Assembly (NCBI RefSeq): GCF_902729425.1 | Contig: NZ_LR746530.1 | Span: 92,166 to 156,165, forward strand | Direction: 5' to 3' | DNA: 64,000 bases | From: Magnetospirillum sp. SS-4 | GTDB taxonomy: Bacteria; Pseudomonadota; Alphaproteobacteria; Rhodospirillales; Magnetospirillaceae | Shown: one piece after another, positions 28,846 to 36,725 of the stretch | Layout: every line of letters starts with the position of its first letter | Position numbering within the stretch: the stretch's first letter is position 1 | The notes under the pieces: generated by a model | Told to the model about the DNA's origin: nothing | Seen by the model: the letters and a program-made list of their open reading frames with translations, nothing else | The model's database searches: none | Position numbers and translations under genes: made by a program

Positions 28846-30222
28846 CTACAGCTTGAAGACGGTCCTGAGGCCCAGCACGGTGGCGTCGGGAATGGCCTTG
28901 GCGCCATTGTCGGGCAGGGTGGCGCTGCCACCCGGATTGAACAGGTACTGGGCGTCGCCGACCAGGGTCCACCACGGTGTCACCTGATAGCTGTACATCA
29001 GCTCGACCACCGCCTCGTAATCGTGATCAGGCGCGTTGGCGGTGCCGAAACGGCGGGCGTCGGCGTCGCGGGCGGCCAGTTCGTCGCTCATCCCGCCATA
29101 GGCGAAGGCGATGGCGGCGACGTCGTCGTCGCGACTCTCGAACGTGCCCTTCAGGGTCAGGCCGGTGTCGAACCAGAACGACATCTGGTTGCGGTCCTCC
29201 GGCATGGCGGTGGTGCGGAAGAAGGCGCCGAGGCCGCTGTCGACGGTGCCGGAACGCTTCCACAGCATGTGGTCGACAATGCCGTAGACGGCCCAGTTGC
29301 CGTGATGGGTACGGGCGTTGCCGCTGGAGGCGGCGCTGCCCAGCGACAGCCCGTCCTCGTCGTAATGCTGATCGGTGGCGCGGCCGTTGTAGTAGAAGCC
29401 GCCCAGCTTGAAGGTGGCGGGCAGGCCCTTGGATTCCTTGTCCTGATTGATGGAATAGCTGGCCTCGCCGAACCACACCGGCGGCTGGTCGACGGTGAAG
29501 TCGAGACCGCTGCGATTGCGCTTCTGGGCGTCACCGCCCACATTGGTTCCGGGGGCGACGTTGCCGCTGAACACGGCCGCCATCAGGGCGATTTCCTCGG
29601 TGGGCTGCACCTTGAGGCGCACGCCGGCGTTGGACAGCGGATAGCCGCCGCCGCCCGAGGGCAGGTTGGCGGCATAGATGGCCGGCCAGCCAAAGGCGCT
29701 GTTGACCATGTAGGCGGCGTAGGTGCTGGTGTAGAACTCTTCTTGCATCGGCACGCTGCCGAAGCGGACCGAGACCTTGTCGTCCAGCAGGCTCTGTTCC
29801 ATCCACAGCGAGAACAGACGGGTCGAGGGGGCCGCCTCGATGCTGCTGACCGGGATCAGGCCGCCGATAAAATTGGCGGTCAGCTGACGGCCCTGGATGT
29901 GGAAGCCGGTGGCGTGGATCTTGCCACCCTGCCAGCCGACCGCCTTCTCAAGGTCGATGTCCAGGTCGCCCTGGAGCAGCCCGGCGGCGATGGTGCGCTT
30001 GCGGATGCCGCCGCTCATGGTGCGCATGGTCTCGGCGGTATAGGTGGCGGTCAGTTCGATGCCCCGGTCGGCGAGGCTGGTGCGCAGGCCGCCCCAATCG
30101 CCGGTCAGTTGCTCGCGCTCCCAGAATCCCTGGCCGGCCTCTTCGGCCCGCCCCGCCGACGGCGCCAGAAGCAGCCCGGCGAGCAGAAGCGGCGCCAGCG
30201 CGCCGCGTCCTTGAGTTGTCAT
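28846..30222 (-). CDS. OprB-family carbohydrate-selective porin
   Basis: The 458-residue product has a signal peptide (hydrophobic core ALAPLLLAGLLLAP, cleavage likely after GRA). The mature start WEREQLTGDWGGLRTSLADRG is the hallmark of OprB porins. The rest alternates short amphipathic beta-strands with Gly/Asp loops and ends in a hydrophobic strand (VLGLRTVFKL). OprB proteins form 16-stranded outer-membrane channels for sugars or related solutes; substrate cannot be told from sequence. The start is supported by AAGGGGATC ending three bases before the ATG. It is transcribed divergently from another porin, with a Fur-box-like sequence upstream, so metal-responsive control is possible. It converges on the giant gene across a shared terminator. 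Confidence 0.88.
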   Translation of the reverse strand: MTTQGRGALAPLLLAGLLLAPSAGRAEEAGQGFWEREQLTGDWGGLRTSLADRGIELTATYTAETMRTMSGGIRKRTIAAGLLQGDLDIDLEKAVGWQGGKIHATGFHIQGRQLTANFIGGLIPVSSIEAAPSTRLFSLWMEQSLLDDKVSVRFGSVPMQEEFYTSTYAAYMVNSAFGWPAIYAANLPSGGGGYPLSNAGVRLKVQPTEEIALMAAVFSGNVAPGTNVGGDAQKRNRSGLDFTVDQPPVWFGEASYSINQDKESKGLPATFKLGGFYYNGRATDQHYDEDGLSLGSAASSGNARTHHGNWAVYGIVDHMLWKRSGTVDSGLGAFFRTTAMPEDRNQMSFWFDTGLTLKGTFESRDDDVAAIAFAYGGMSDELAARDADARRFGTANAPDHDYEAVVELMYSYQVTPWWTLVGDAQYLFNPGGSATLPDNGAKAIPDATVLGLRTVFKL

Positions 30223-30272
30223 GCTGATCCCCTTCGGATGTGACTGCGAATTATCCTCAAATCTGAGGCTGG

Positions 30273-30301
30273 AGGTAACGGGTTTTCGACCGGCCTGTCA
30301 A
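30273..30301 (-). promoter_or_regulatory. Candidate sigma70-type promoter for the OprB-like porin
   Basis: On the minus strand TTGACA (30301-30296) is followed after 17 bases by TTACCT (30278-30273). The -35 is consensus and the -10 is weak, as expected for an activator-dependent promoter. The -35 lies seven bases from the Fur-like box. Confidence 0.4.
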
Positions 30302-30308
30302 GGGTCAT

Positions 30309-30323
30309 TGATAATAATTCTCA
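30309..30323. promoter_or_regulatory. Fur-box-like operator
   Basis: TGATAATAATTCTCA matches the 7-1-7 Fur consensus TGATAATNATTATCA at all but one defined position. It lies beside the candidate -35 of the OprB-like porin gene, about 87 bp before that gene's start. Binding by Fur, Irr or a related regulator is inferred. Confidence 0.6.
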
Positions 30324-30499
30324 CATGCTCATCGACCTATATGCCAAAATTTTAGGCTGTTTTGGCGACATCGTCTACAAAATGCGCAACCTCCGATCAG
30401 GCTGAGAAAAATTCCAAGATGAATCAATACGATCTGGTTGGCACGGTGGTTGCTTTTCTCCCCGGCATGTCGCGTGCGATGCACCATAACAAGCCGAAG

Positions 30500-30520
30500 C
30501 AAGTGTTATAACATAACATT
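30500..30520. promoter_or_regulatory. Zur-like palindromic operator
   Basis: A perfect 10-bp palindrome, TGTTATAACA (30504-30513), is extended by TAACAT. It resembles the TGTTATAACATA core of alphaproteobacterial Zur boxes. It ends about 33 bp before the start codon of the alginate-export-like porin, a position where a bound repressor would cover the promoter. Confidence 0.45.
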
Positions 30521-30552
30521 TAGCCGAGGCGGTTGCGAGAGGGGAATTTACG

Positions 30553-32106
30553 ATGGTTGGAATTGGTCTTCGGCCCCGCTGCCTGATCTCGGGCGCCATC
30601 CTGTCCGCGGTTCTGGGCGCGGCCGCCATGCCGGCCCGGGCCGACGTGTCACTGTTCGAGCAGGGCGGCCTCAAGGTCGACGGCGCCCTGACCGCCGGCC
30701 TGACCGGCTTCGTCTCCCCCGGCGCCCAGTTCGGGGTCGGCTCGTTCACCAACAACCAGGGCGCCACCGGCAAGCGCATTTCCGGCCGGCCGGTCTGGTC
30801 GGAATGGTTCATCCATCCGGAACTGAAGGCCTCCTACGCCAGCGAGGGCTTCGGAACCTTCTACGGCAATGTCAGCGGCCAGGTCACCGCCACCGGCGGC
30901 GACGGCGACCCCAGTCTGATTTCCACCACCTACGGCCATCCGGTGCTGGTCGATATCGAGAACCTGTACGCCGGGTGGCGGTCGGCCAAGCTGTTCTCCG
31001 GCCTCGACGAGAACGCCATCGACATCTCGGGCGGCCGCCAGAGCTTCCGCATCGCCGACGGCTTCCTGATCAGCAACGGCGTCAGCAACCAGGGCAAGCG
31101 CGGCGGCTGGTGGACCCAGTCGCGTACCGCCTTCTCGCAGACCGGCATCGTCCGCGCCGCCCACGGGCCGGTGCGCGGCGACCTGTTCTATCTGCAAAAT
31201 GAATCCGCCAACGGCAAGATGCCGGACGGCCTGTTCGACAGCGCCCGGACCAAGGTGTTCGGCGGCAACGTCGAACTGTTCGAAAGCGTCGCCGCCGAAC
31301 CCGGCGGAGCGGCCAAGGACGGCGCCCGCACCTATGGCGACCGCAAATGGTATGCCGGCCTGACCTATTTCACCGTCCTCGACGCCAACAGCGCCGGCAA
31401 TCTCGGCTTCAACAGCCCCGGCAACGGCGGCAACGCCTCGGTCACCAACACCATCTCGTCCAATCGCGACGGCATGAACGTGTTTTCGGCCCATGTCGGC
31501 GGCAACATGCTGCCGTTCCTGCCCGATTTCTCGCTGTACGGCAATTACGTCTACCAGCACAACGGCAAGGCCAACCGCAAGGTCGAGGCCAACGCCTGGT
31601 ACATCGAGCCGGGCTACCAGTTGTCCGAACTGCCGTGGACACCGAAGCTGTCCTACCGTTACGCCCATTTCAGCGGCGACAAGGACCCCACCGACACCAC
31701 CAAGAAGGCCTATGATCCCTTCTTCTACAACGCCGTCACCCGCGGCTTCGGCACCTGGTTTATCGGCGAGATCATCGGCAATTACGTCATCGCCAACAGC
31801 AACGTGAACATCCACCAGCTGACCCTTTCGGTCAATCCGCTGGACAACGTCAAGCTGAGCGTCCTCGGCTTCACCTACAACTACGACGCCAAGGAGCAGA
31901 CCGCCGGCGTCACCTCCGACAACCTGGCGCGCGAGATCGACTTCGCCGCCGAATGGGCGGTCAACGATCACGTCACCCTGGTGGCGGCGTTCGGAGCCGC
32001 CCGCATCGGCAGCGGCTACCGCCAGGTGCTCAACGCCAATGCCGCCGGCTGGCCGGCCGACCGCACCTGGCTGCTGGGCGAGACCTCGGTGGTCGTCAAG
32101 TTCTGA
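30553..32106 (+). CDS. Alginate-export-family outer-membrane beta-barrel porin
   Basis: The 517-residue product has a signal peptide (core LISGAILSAVLGAAAMPARA) and an amphipathic beta-strand pattern throughout, ending in the outer-membrane type C-terminal residues VVVKF. GGRQSFRIADGFLISNG and the YAGLTYFTV and NYVIANSNVNIHQLTLSVNPL segments resemble AlgE-like alginate-export proteins, which are often general anion or substrate porins outside Pseudomonas. RBS-like GAGAGGGGAA lies upstream of the ATG. The Zur-like palindrome just before the gene suggests zinc- or metal-responsive expression, which is inference. A long GC-rich hairpin follows the stop. Confidence 0.8.
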   Translation: MVGIGLRPRCLISGAILSAVLGAAAMPARADVSLFEQGGLKVDGALTAGLTGFVSPGAQFGVGSFTNNQGATGKRISGRPVWSEWFIHPELKASYASEGFGTFYGNVSGQVTATGGDGDPSLISTTYGHPVLVDIENLYAGWRSAKLFSGLDENAIDISGGRQSFRIADGFLISNGVSNQGKRGGWWTQSRTAFSQTGIVRAAHGPVRGDLFYLQNESANGKMPDGLFDSARTKVFGGNVELFESVAAEPGGAAKDGARTYGDRKWYAGLTYFTVLDANSAGNLGFNSPGNGGNASVTNTISSNRDGMNVFSAHVGGNMLPFLPDFSLYGNYVYQHNGKANRKVEANAWYIEPGYQLSELPWTPKLSYRYAHFSGDKDPTDTTKKAYDPFFYNAVTRGFGTWFIGEIIGNYVIANSNVNIHQLTLSVNPLDNVKLSVLGFTYNYDAKEQTAGVTSDNLAREIDFAAEWAVNDHVTLVAAFGAARIGSGYRQVLNANAAGWPADRTWLLGETSVVVKF

Positions 32107-32113
32107 CCGGTTC

Positions 32114-32152
32114 GGGGCCGGTCCTTCCCCCATCCGGGGAAGGGCTGGCCCC
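32114..32152. terminator. Long GC-rich hairpin, probable terminator
   Basis: A 17-bp stem (GGGGCCGGTCCTTCCCC with GGGGAAGGGCTGGCCCC, two G-U pairs) closes a five-base loop, CATCC, starting eight bases after the porin stop codon. There is no T-run, so termination may need help from Rho, or the hairpin may protect the mRNA end. Confidence 0.6.
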
Positions 32153-32213
32153 GTCACCCGCGAACGGCTCTGGACAGCGGCCTTCCCACACCCTACCTTT
32201 GGAGTAGGGATGA

Positions 32214-32591
32214 TTGTCGAAGGCGGCGTGGCAAGTGACACAGGCTTTCACGGATCAGGGCTCGCGCTCGTGGCAGCGCCACAATTGCGGCAATGACGGA
32301 ACGATCCTGATCGGCGACGCCCAGTCGCGGGCCTTCATGATCGACGCCTCGCGCGGCGGCTTCAAGCTTCGCTTCGAACAGGTCGAATCGGCGATGGCGG
32401 CGCTGTCGCCGCTGCCCCGCGACATCAACGTCGTCAACAACGCCAACTCCACCTTCGCCGCTTCCGCCATCTGGGCCAAGGACGGACTGGCCGGCTGCCG
32501 GTTCTACCAGCACCTGTCGCTGGACGAGGTGGTCAGCCTGATGACCGGCCGGTTCAAGATTCAGCTGGCGCGGATCAACACCCCGTCCTGA
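32214..32591 (+). CDS. Small PilZ-like (c-di-GMP-binding) protein
   Basis: The 125-residue product starts with a likely TTG codon; an in-frame TGA lies just before it and no in-frame ATG precedes the domain. Both PilZ nucleotide-binding motifs are visible: RxxxR (R18-SWQ-R22) and DxSxGG (D44-A-S-R-G-G49). A SAIWAKDGLAGCRF strand near the end matches the closing beta-strand of PilZ domains. PilZ proteins bind cyclic di-GMP and control motility, exopolysaccharide or secretion. It stands alone between a porin and convergent fxsA, so the target is unknown. The rest of the domain is divergent. Confidence 0.65.
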   Translation: MSKAAWQVTQAFTDQGSRSWQRHNCGNDGTILIGDAQSRAFMIDASRGGFKLRFEQVESAMAALSPLPRDINVVNNANSTFAASAIWAKDGLAGCRFYQHLSLDEVVSLMTGRFKIQLARINTPS

Positions 32592-32609
32592 ATGCCGCCA
32601 CGCCGGCTC

Positions 32610-33071
32610 TCACGCGCGGTCGGGGCGGTCGGGATCGATGATTTCATACTCGGCGTCGATCACCATCGGACGGGAACTGTCGGCATCGCCGCCCGCCGGA
32701 CGGGACGCGGCGCCGACCACGGTCATCCGGCCGCCGAACCGGCGGAACAGGACGCCCCGCACCGGCGGCAGCAGCAGCGGCAGCGCGACGCAATCGGTCA
32801 CCAGGCCGGGCACCGCCAGCAGGACGCCGGCGACGGCCAGGCACAATCCGTCGAAGGCCGCCCGCACCGGCGTCTCGCCCAGTTCCAGCCGGGCGCGGGC
32901 GTCCAGAAGCATCGCCAGCCCCTGCCGGCGCAGAATCGCCAGTCCGGCCATGACGGCGGCGACCGACACGATCAGCGTCCACCAGCCGCCGATCAGCTCG
33001 GCCAGCCTGATCCACGCCATGATTTCCACCACCGGAACCGCAACCAGACCCGCAATGATCAGCCAACCCAT
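32610..33071 (-). CDS. fxsA: FxsA-family cytoplasmic membrane protein
   Basis: The 153-residue product carries closely packed hydrophobic segments: WLIIAGLVAVPVVEIMAWI at the N-terminus, WWTLIVSVAAVMAGLAIL, and a third with LAVAGVLLAVPGLVTDCVAL. The P-x-x-E-I pattern in the first segment and the PG-x-x-TD motif are family hallmarks. The C-terminal tail is polar and acidic. E. coli FxsA, when overproduced, relieves exclusion of phage T7 by the F plasmid; its normal job is unknown. It is divergent from the Tim44-like gene, an arrangement often seen in alphaproteobacteria near secB. No secB is present here. Confidence 0.85.
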   Translation of the reverse strand: MGWLIIAGLVAVPVVEIMAWIRLAELIGGWWTLIVSVAAVMAGLAILRRQGLAMLLDARARLELGETPVRAAFDGLCLAVAGVLLAVPGLVTDCVALPLLLPPVRGVLFRRFGGRMTVVGAASRPAGGDADSSRPMVIDAEYEIIDPDRPDRA

Positions 33072-33149
33072 GCTTGCTCTTTCCCTCCACTCGCCTTATC
33101 TCTTGAACTGAGCCGACATTCCCGTGTCAGCCTACTCCGGACGAGGTTC

Positions 33150-33812
33150 ATGAACGACGGTTTCCACATCCTCGACATCGTTTTTTTCGCCATGGTCGCC
33201 GCCTTCCTGGTTTTACGGCTTAGAAGCGTGCTGGGCCGCCGGACCGGAACCGAACGGCCGCCGGAACAGTGGACCCCGCCCGAAGCCGCCACCGGCGCCA
33301 CGGTGATCGATCTGGCGACGGCGCGGCGTTCGGCCTCGGAACCGCCGCCGACCTCGCCGGTGGGCATGGGCCTCGCCGCCATCCGCGCCGCCGACCGCGC
33401 ATTCGACCTGGACGGTTTCCTGGGCGGCGCCCGCGCCGCCTTCGAATTCATCGTCGGAGCTTTCGCCGCCGGAGACAAGGCCGCCCTGCAACCGCTGCTG
33501 ACGCCCGAGGTGTTCCGCCAGTTCGCCGACGCCATCGACGCCCGCCAGCGCAATGGCGAGGTTCTGACCACCGAATTGATCGGCATCCGGTCGGTCGAGC
33601 CGGTGGAGGCCCGGCTGGACGGCAGTTTCGCCATCCTGACCCTGCGCATCGTCAGCGAACAGATCAACGCCCTTCGCAATGCCGAGGGGGTGGTGGTCGA
33701 GGGCAGCGCCGAACGGGTGATCGAGGTCGTCGACGACTGGACCTTCCGTCGCGACACCCGCTCCGCCGATCCCAACTGGGCCTTGTCCGCCACCCATATC
33801 CCGGAGGACTGA
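33150..33812 (+). CDS. Tim44-like domain protein
   Basis: The 220-residue product starts with a single N-terminal membrane segment (LDIVFFAMVAAFLVLRL). A Pro-rich linker follows, then a Tim44-like domain: GGARAAFEFIVGAFAAGD, LLTPEVFRQFADAI, a beta-sheet with TELIGIRSVEPV, and an ending of DDWTFRRDTRSADPNWALSAT. The terminal W-x-F-x-R...DPNW pattern is typical. Bacterial homologues are inner-membrane anchored and thought to help membrane protein assembly; the exact role is unsettled. The chosen ATG follows GAGG, while longer in-frame extensions overlap fxsA antisense and lack family sequence. mltA starts four bases after the stop, indicating cotranscription. Confidence 0.85.
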   Translation: MNDGFHILDIVFFAMVAAFLVLRLRSVLGRRTGTERPPEQWTPPEAATGATVIDLATARRSASEPPPTSPVGMGLAAIRAADRAFDLDGFLGGARAAFEFIVGAFAAGDKAALQPLLTPEVFRQFADAIDARQRNGEVLTTELIGIRSVEPVEARLDGSFAILTLRIVSEQINALRNAEGVVVEGSAERVIEVVDDWTFRRDTRSADPNWALSATHIPED

Positions 33813-33816
33813 GCCC

Positions 33817-35004
33817 ATGCTCCGCCGCGGCCTTGCTCCGGCGGCGCTGTTGCTGCTCGCCGCCGCCTGCGCCCCGGTCGCGCCGCCGCCGCCGGGACCG
33901 CCCGCCGTCACCGGGCGCATGGAGCTTGTTCCCCTCGGCTTCGGGCAACTGGCGGGATGGGCCGGCGAGTCCGTCGCCGCCGTGCTGCCGGCCATGCGGA
34001 AATCCTGCGACCGCATCACCAAGCTGCCCGTCGACCGTTCCATCGGCTTCGACGGCATCGGCGGCACCGCCGCCGACTGGTACGCCCCCTGCGCCGCCGC
34101 CGCCCGCGTGCCAGCCGGCGACCATCAGGCCGCCCGCCTCATGTTCGAAACCTGGTTTTCGCCCTGGCAGGTGCTGGCCGACGGCAAGCCCGACGGATTG
34201 TTCACCGGCTATTTCGAACCCGAGATCAAGGGATCGCGCCATCGTCAGGGCCGCTTCACGGTTCCCATCCACGGCAGGCCGGTCGATCTGGTGACGGCGG
34301 ATCTGGGCCGGTTCCGCCCCGATCTGGCCGGCGAGCAACTGGTGGGGCGGCTGGACGGCTCGCGGCTGCTGCCCTACGCCACCCGCGCCGAGATCGAGGC
34401 CGGCGCCATCGACGCCAAGGCGCCGGTGATGGCCTGGACCGACGACGTCACCGATTTCGCCATCATGCAGATTCAAGGCTCCGGAAGGGTCCGGCTGGAG
34501 GACGGCAGCCAGATCCGCCTCGGCGTCGCCGGCAGCAACGGCCACAAATTCGTCGGCATCGGCAAGCTGCTGAAGGAATCGGGCAAGCTGGGCACGGATG
34601 GCTCCATGCCCGCCATCCGCGCCTGGCTCAAGGCCAATCCCGGCGAGGGCCGCGCCATGCTGGCCAGAAACCCCCGCTACATCTTCTACGCCGTCAACGC
34701 CGGCGACGGGCCGCTGGGCACCGAGGGGGTGGCGCTGACCCCGGAACGGTCGCTGGCGGTGGACCCGCGCTACATTCCGCTGGGCGCGCCGGTCTGGGTC
34801 GAGACCACCGATCCCCGGGGGCAGGCGCTGAACCGCCTGATGATGGCCCAGGATACCGGCGCCGCCATCAAGGGGCCGGTGCGCGGCGACGTGTTCTGGG
34901 GCGCGGGTGAAGCCGCCTTCGATCAGGCCGGCCGCATGAAGAGCGCCGGCCGGCTGACCCTGCTGCTGCCCAAGGCGCGCAGTCCGCGCATGGCCGGACG
35001 CTGA
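33817..35004 (+). CDS. mltA: Membrane-bound lytic murein transglycosylase A
   Basis: The 395-residue lipoprotein has a signal sequence ending in AAAC, with Cys18 as the probable lipidation site, followed by a Pro-rich tether. MltA cleaves peptidoglycan glycan strands, forming 1,6-anhydroMurNAc ends. The barrel domain includes FTGYFEPEIKG, and the 3D domain has AVDPRYIPLGAPVWV and QDTGAAIKGPVRGDVFWG. Asp358 in GDVFWG aligns with the catalytic Asp308 of E. coli MltA. It lies directly after the Tim44-like gene and before an Smr-containing operon, a conserved alphaproteobacterial order. Length is close to the family norm. Confidence 0.95.
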   Translation: MLRRGLAPAALLLLAAACAPVAPPPPGPPAVTGRMELVPLGFGQLAGWAGESVAAVLPAMRKSCDRITKLPVDRSIGFDGIGGTAADWYAPCAAAARVPAGDHQAARLMFETWFSPWQVLADGKPDGLFTGYFEPEIKGSRHRQGRFTVPIHGRPVDLVTADLGRFRPDLAGEQLVGRLDGSRLLPYATRAEIEAGAIDAKAPVMAWTDDVTDFAIMQIQGSGRVRLEDGSQIRLGVAGSNGHKFVGIGKLLKESGKLGTDGSMPAIRAWLKANPGEGRAMLARNPRYIFYAVNAGDGPLGTEGVALTPERSLAVDPRYIPLGAPVWVETTDPRGQALNRLMMAQDTGAAIKGPVRGDVFWGAGEAAFDQAGRMKSAGRLTLLLPKARSPRMAGR

Positions 35005-35089
35005 GCCGCACCCGCCTCTTGCCAAGCCGCCCCCGCTTGGTCATCCTTCGCACCGGATCGGAACGCTGAATCGGAATGGACGGGGGCCG

Positions 35090-35776
35090 ATGAGCCGGTT
35101 GCTGAGCGAATGGCGCGATCGCAAGGTCCGCGAGGACGAACTGCTGCACGACCAGTTGCGCGGCGGACTCGCGGCCGGCCGCGTTCAGGTGTTCACCGAC
35201 CCCCGCATCCTGGATTTTCCGGGCTCGCCGGTACATCAGCACTGGGACCACCTGCTGCCGCTGACCCTGCTGATGACCCTGGCGCTGATCATCTTGCTGG
35301 CCGCCGGCATCGCCATCGGCATCGTGGTGATGACCCTGTGCGTGCTGGCCCATCTGTTCGGCAACAAATACTACGTCGCCTGGCGGCTGAAGATCCGCGC
35401 CCTCGCCTACCTGACCGACAATGTCGCCCAGTTCCAGGCGCTGTGGCAGCTGGGCGGCGTCGCCCTGGTGATGCGGAACGGCAACGAACCCCCCTGCCTG
35501 GCCCCCAGGGGCGACTGGCGCAAGTTCATCCGCCGCAATCTCGGCGAGGGCGAAACCCAGCGTCCCGAGCCCCTGGCCAACGCCCCTGCGGTCAGCAGGG
35601 CCGCCCCCCCCCGGCCCGAGCCGGAACCGGAGCCGGAACCGGTCCCCCAGGCCGAGCCCATGGCCGATTCCCTTCAGCCGGACCCGGTGGAATCGGCCGC
35701 GCCCCGCACCCATTGGGAATCCATCGACGACCCGGCCCCCCGCGACGAGGTGGTCCCCCCACCGCCACGGCCATGA
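35090..35776 (+). CDS. Uncharacterised membrane protein with Pro-rich tail
   Basis: I do not recognise this family. The 228-residue protein has a charged N-terminus (LLSEWRDRKVREDELL), one long hydrophobic hairpin (about residues 62-90, LPLTLLMTLALIILLAAGIA then IGIVVMTLCVLAHLFG), a basic stretch after it, and a disordered Pro/Glu-rich C-terminal third with an EPEPEPEP run. It overlaps the downstream Smr gene in an ATGA junction, so the two are translationally coupled and may act together. GGGGG before the start may serve as ribosome binding site. Confidence 0.7.
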   Translation: MSRLLSEWRDRKVREDELLHDQLRGGLAAGRVQVFTDPRILDFPGSPVHQHWDHLLPLTLLMTLALIILLAAGIAIGIVVMTLCVLAHLFGNKYYVAWRLKIRALAYLTDNVAQFQALWQLGGVALVMRNGNEPPCLAPRGDWRKFIRRNLGEGETQRPEPLANAPAVSRAAPPRPEPEPEPEPVPQAEPMADSLQPDPVESAAPRTHWESIDDPAPRDEVVPPPPRP

Positions 35777-36357
35777 GCCGGCCGCGTCTGGTCGAACCGC
35801 GCCAGCCGCGCCGCCGGACGGTCACCCCCGACGAGATTCAGATCTGGCGGGCGGTGATCCGGGACGCCAATCCGCTGCCCGGCCGGACGGTGCCGCCCGA
35901 ACCCGACAGCGTGCCGCCGGAGACCGTGCCGTCGCCGCCGCCTCCCCCCGGCCCGCCGCCTGCCCGTCCCTCGGCCACGCCGCATCCGCCCCGCCCGCGG
36001 GCCGCCCAGACCGAGCTGAGCCATGGCCATGCCCCCGGCCTCGACCGCCGCTCCGCCGACCGCATGAAGCGCGGCGAAATGACCATCGAGGCCAGCCTGG
36101 ACCTGCACGGGCACGGCCAGGACATCGCCCATGCCGAGCTGATCGCCTTCATCCAGCGCAATTGGGCGGCGGGTCGCCGCTGTGTCCTGGTGGTCACCGG
36201 CAAGGGGATCAAGGGCGCCGGAATACTGAAGGGCCAGGTGCCGCGCTGGCTGAACCAGAGCCCCCTGCGCGAGCGCATCCTGGGGTTTTCCCACGCCCGT
36301 CCCCACCATGGCGGCGACGGCGCCCTTTACGTCTTGCTGCGACGGCAGCGCCCATGA
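35773..36357 (+). CDS. Smr/MutS2-type domain protein
   Basis: The 194-residue product has a Pro-rich, probably disordered first half. A C-terminal Smr domain follows, marked by LDLHGHGQDIAHAEL, the TGKGIKGAG motif and a closing HGGDGALYVLLRR strand. Smr domains have nuclease activity on DNA or RNA in characterised proteins; stand-alone bacterial forms are linked to RNA cleavage or ribosome rescue, but this one's substrate is unknown. It starts inside the stop of the preceding membrane-protein gene (ATGA) and ends in another ATGA overlap with the HTH gene. Confidence 0.85.
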   Translation: MSRPRLVEPRQPRRRTVTPDEIQIWRAVIRDANPLPGRTVPPEPDSVPPETVPSPPPPPGPPPARPSATPHPPRPRAAQTELSHGHAPGLDRRSADRMKRGEMTIEASLDLHGHGQDIAHAELIAFIQRNWAAGRRCVLVVTGKGIKGAGILKGQVPRWLNQSPLRERILGFSHARPHHGGDGALYVLLRRQRP

Positions 36358-36716
36358 CTCCGTTCGGCGCCAGGATCAGGGAATTGCGCGACGCCAAGGG
36401 CATCCAGCTGACCCGGATGGCGGCCGACCTGAACATTTCCGCCGCCTATCTGTCGGCACTGGAACACGGCCATCGCGGCAAGCCCGCCCCCGGGCTGGTC
36501 ATGCAAATCTGCGGCTATCTGGACTGCATCTGGGACGAGGCCGAGGAGTTGAAGCGCCTTGCCGAGCTGTCCCATCCCAAGGTCACCCTGGACACCTCGG
36601 GGCTGTCGCCGGCCCGGACCGAGCTGGCCAACCGGCTGGGCCAGGGGCTGCGCGCCATGCCCGACGAGCAGGTGGAGCGGCTGCTGGCCATCCTGCGGCC
36701 GGCCCGGACGGAGTGA
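36354..36716 (+). CDS. XRE/Cro-type helix-turn-helix regulator
   Basis: The 120-residue product has an N-terminal HTH_3 domain: FGARIRELRDAKGIQLTRMA, then LNISAAYLSALEHGHRG, the recognition helix region. A helical tail with a leucine-rich AELSHPKVTLDTSGLSPART segment follows. It overlaps the Smr gene by ATGA. Homologues often follow smr in alphaproteobacteria; no target is evident. It converges on trpF with nine bases between stop codons. Confidence 0.82.
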   Translation: MTPFGARIRELRDAKGIQLTRMAADLNISAAYLSALEHGHRGKPAPGLVMQICGYLDCIWDEAEELKRLAELSHPKVTLDTSGLSPARTELANRLGQGLRAMPDEQVERLLAILRPARTE

Positions 36717-36725
36717 CGCCGCCCC

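Larger units (their letters stand above)
30223..30552. promoter_or_regulatory. Divergent regulatory region between two porin genes
   Basis: This 330-bp spacer carries no credible gene. Besides the sites listed separately, it holds two small dyads: CCTCA/TGAGG at 30255-30268 and GCCAAAA/TTTTGGC at 30343-30366. It is clearly more A+T-rich than the surrounding genes, as expected for control DNA. Confidence 0.75.

Noticed and set aside
26482-30243. A long plus-strand frame crossing the end of the giant gene and the antisense of the OprB-like gene
   Set aside because: It spans a strong terminator and two real genes in other frames, and the translation has no domain.
30375-30812. Minus-strand frame in the porin spacer
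   Set aside because: It runs through the operator region and antisense to a signal peptide, with no ribosome binding site or known domain.
35021-35041. Small GCCAAGC/GCTTGGT hairpin after mltA
   Set aside because: The stem is short, no T-run follows, and the downstream genes are on the same strand at short distance, so calling it a terminator is not supported.
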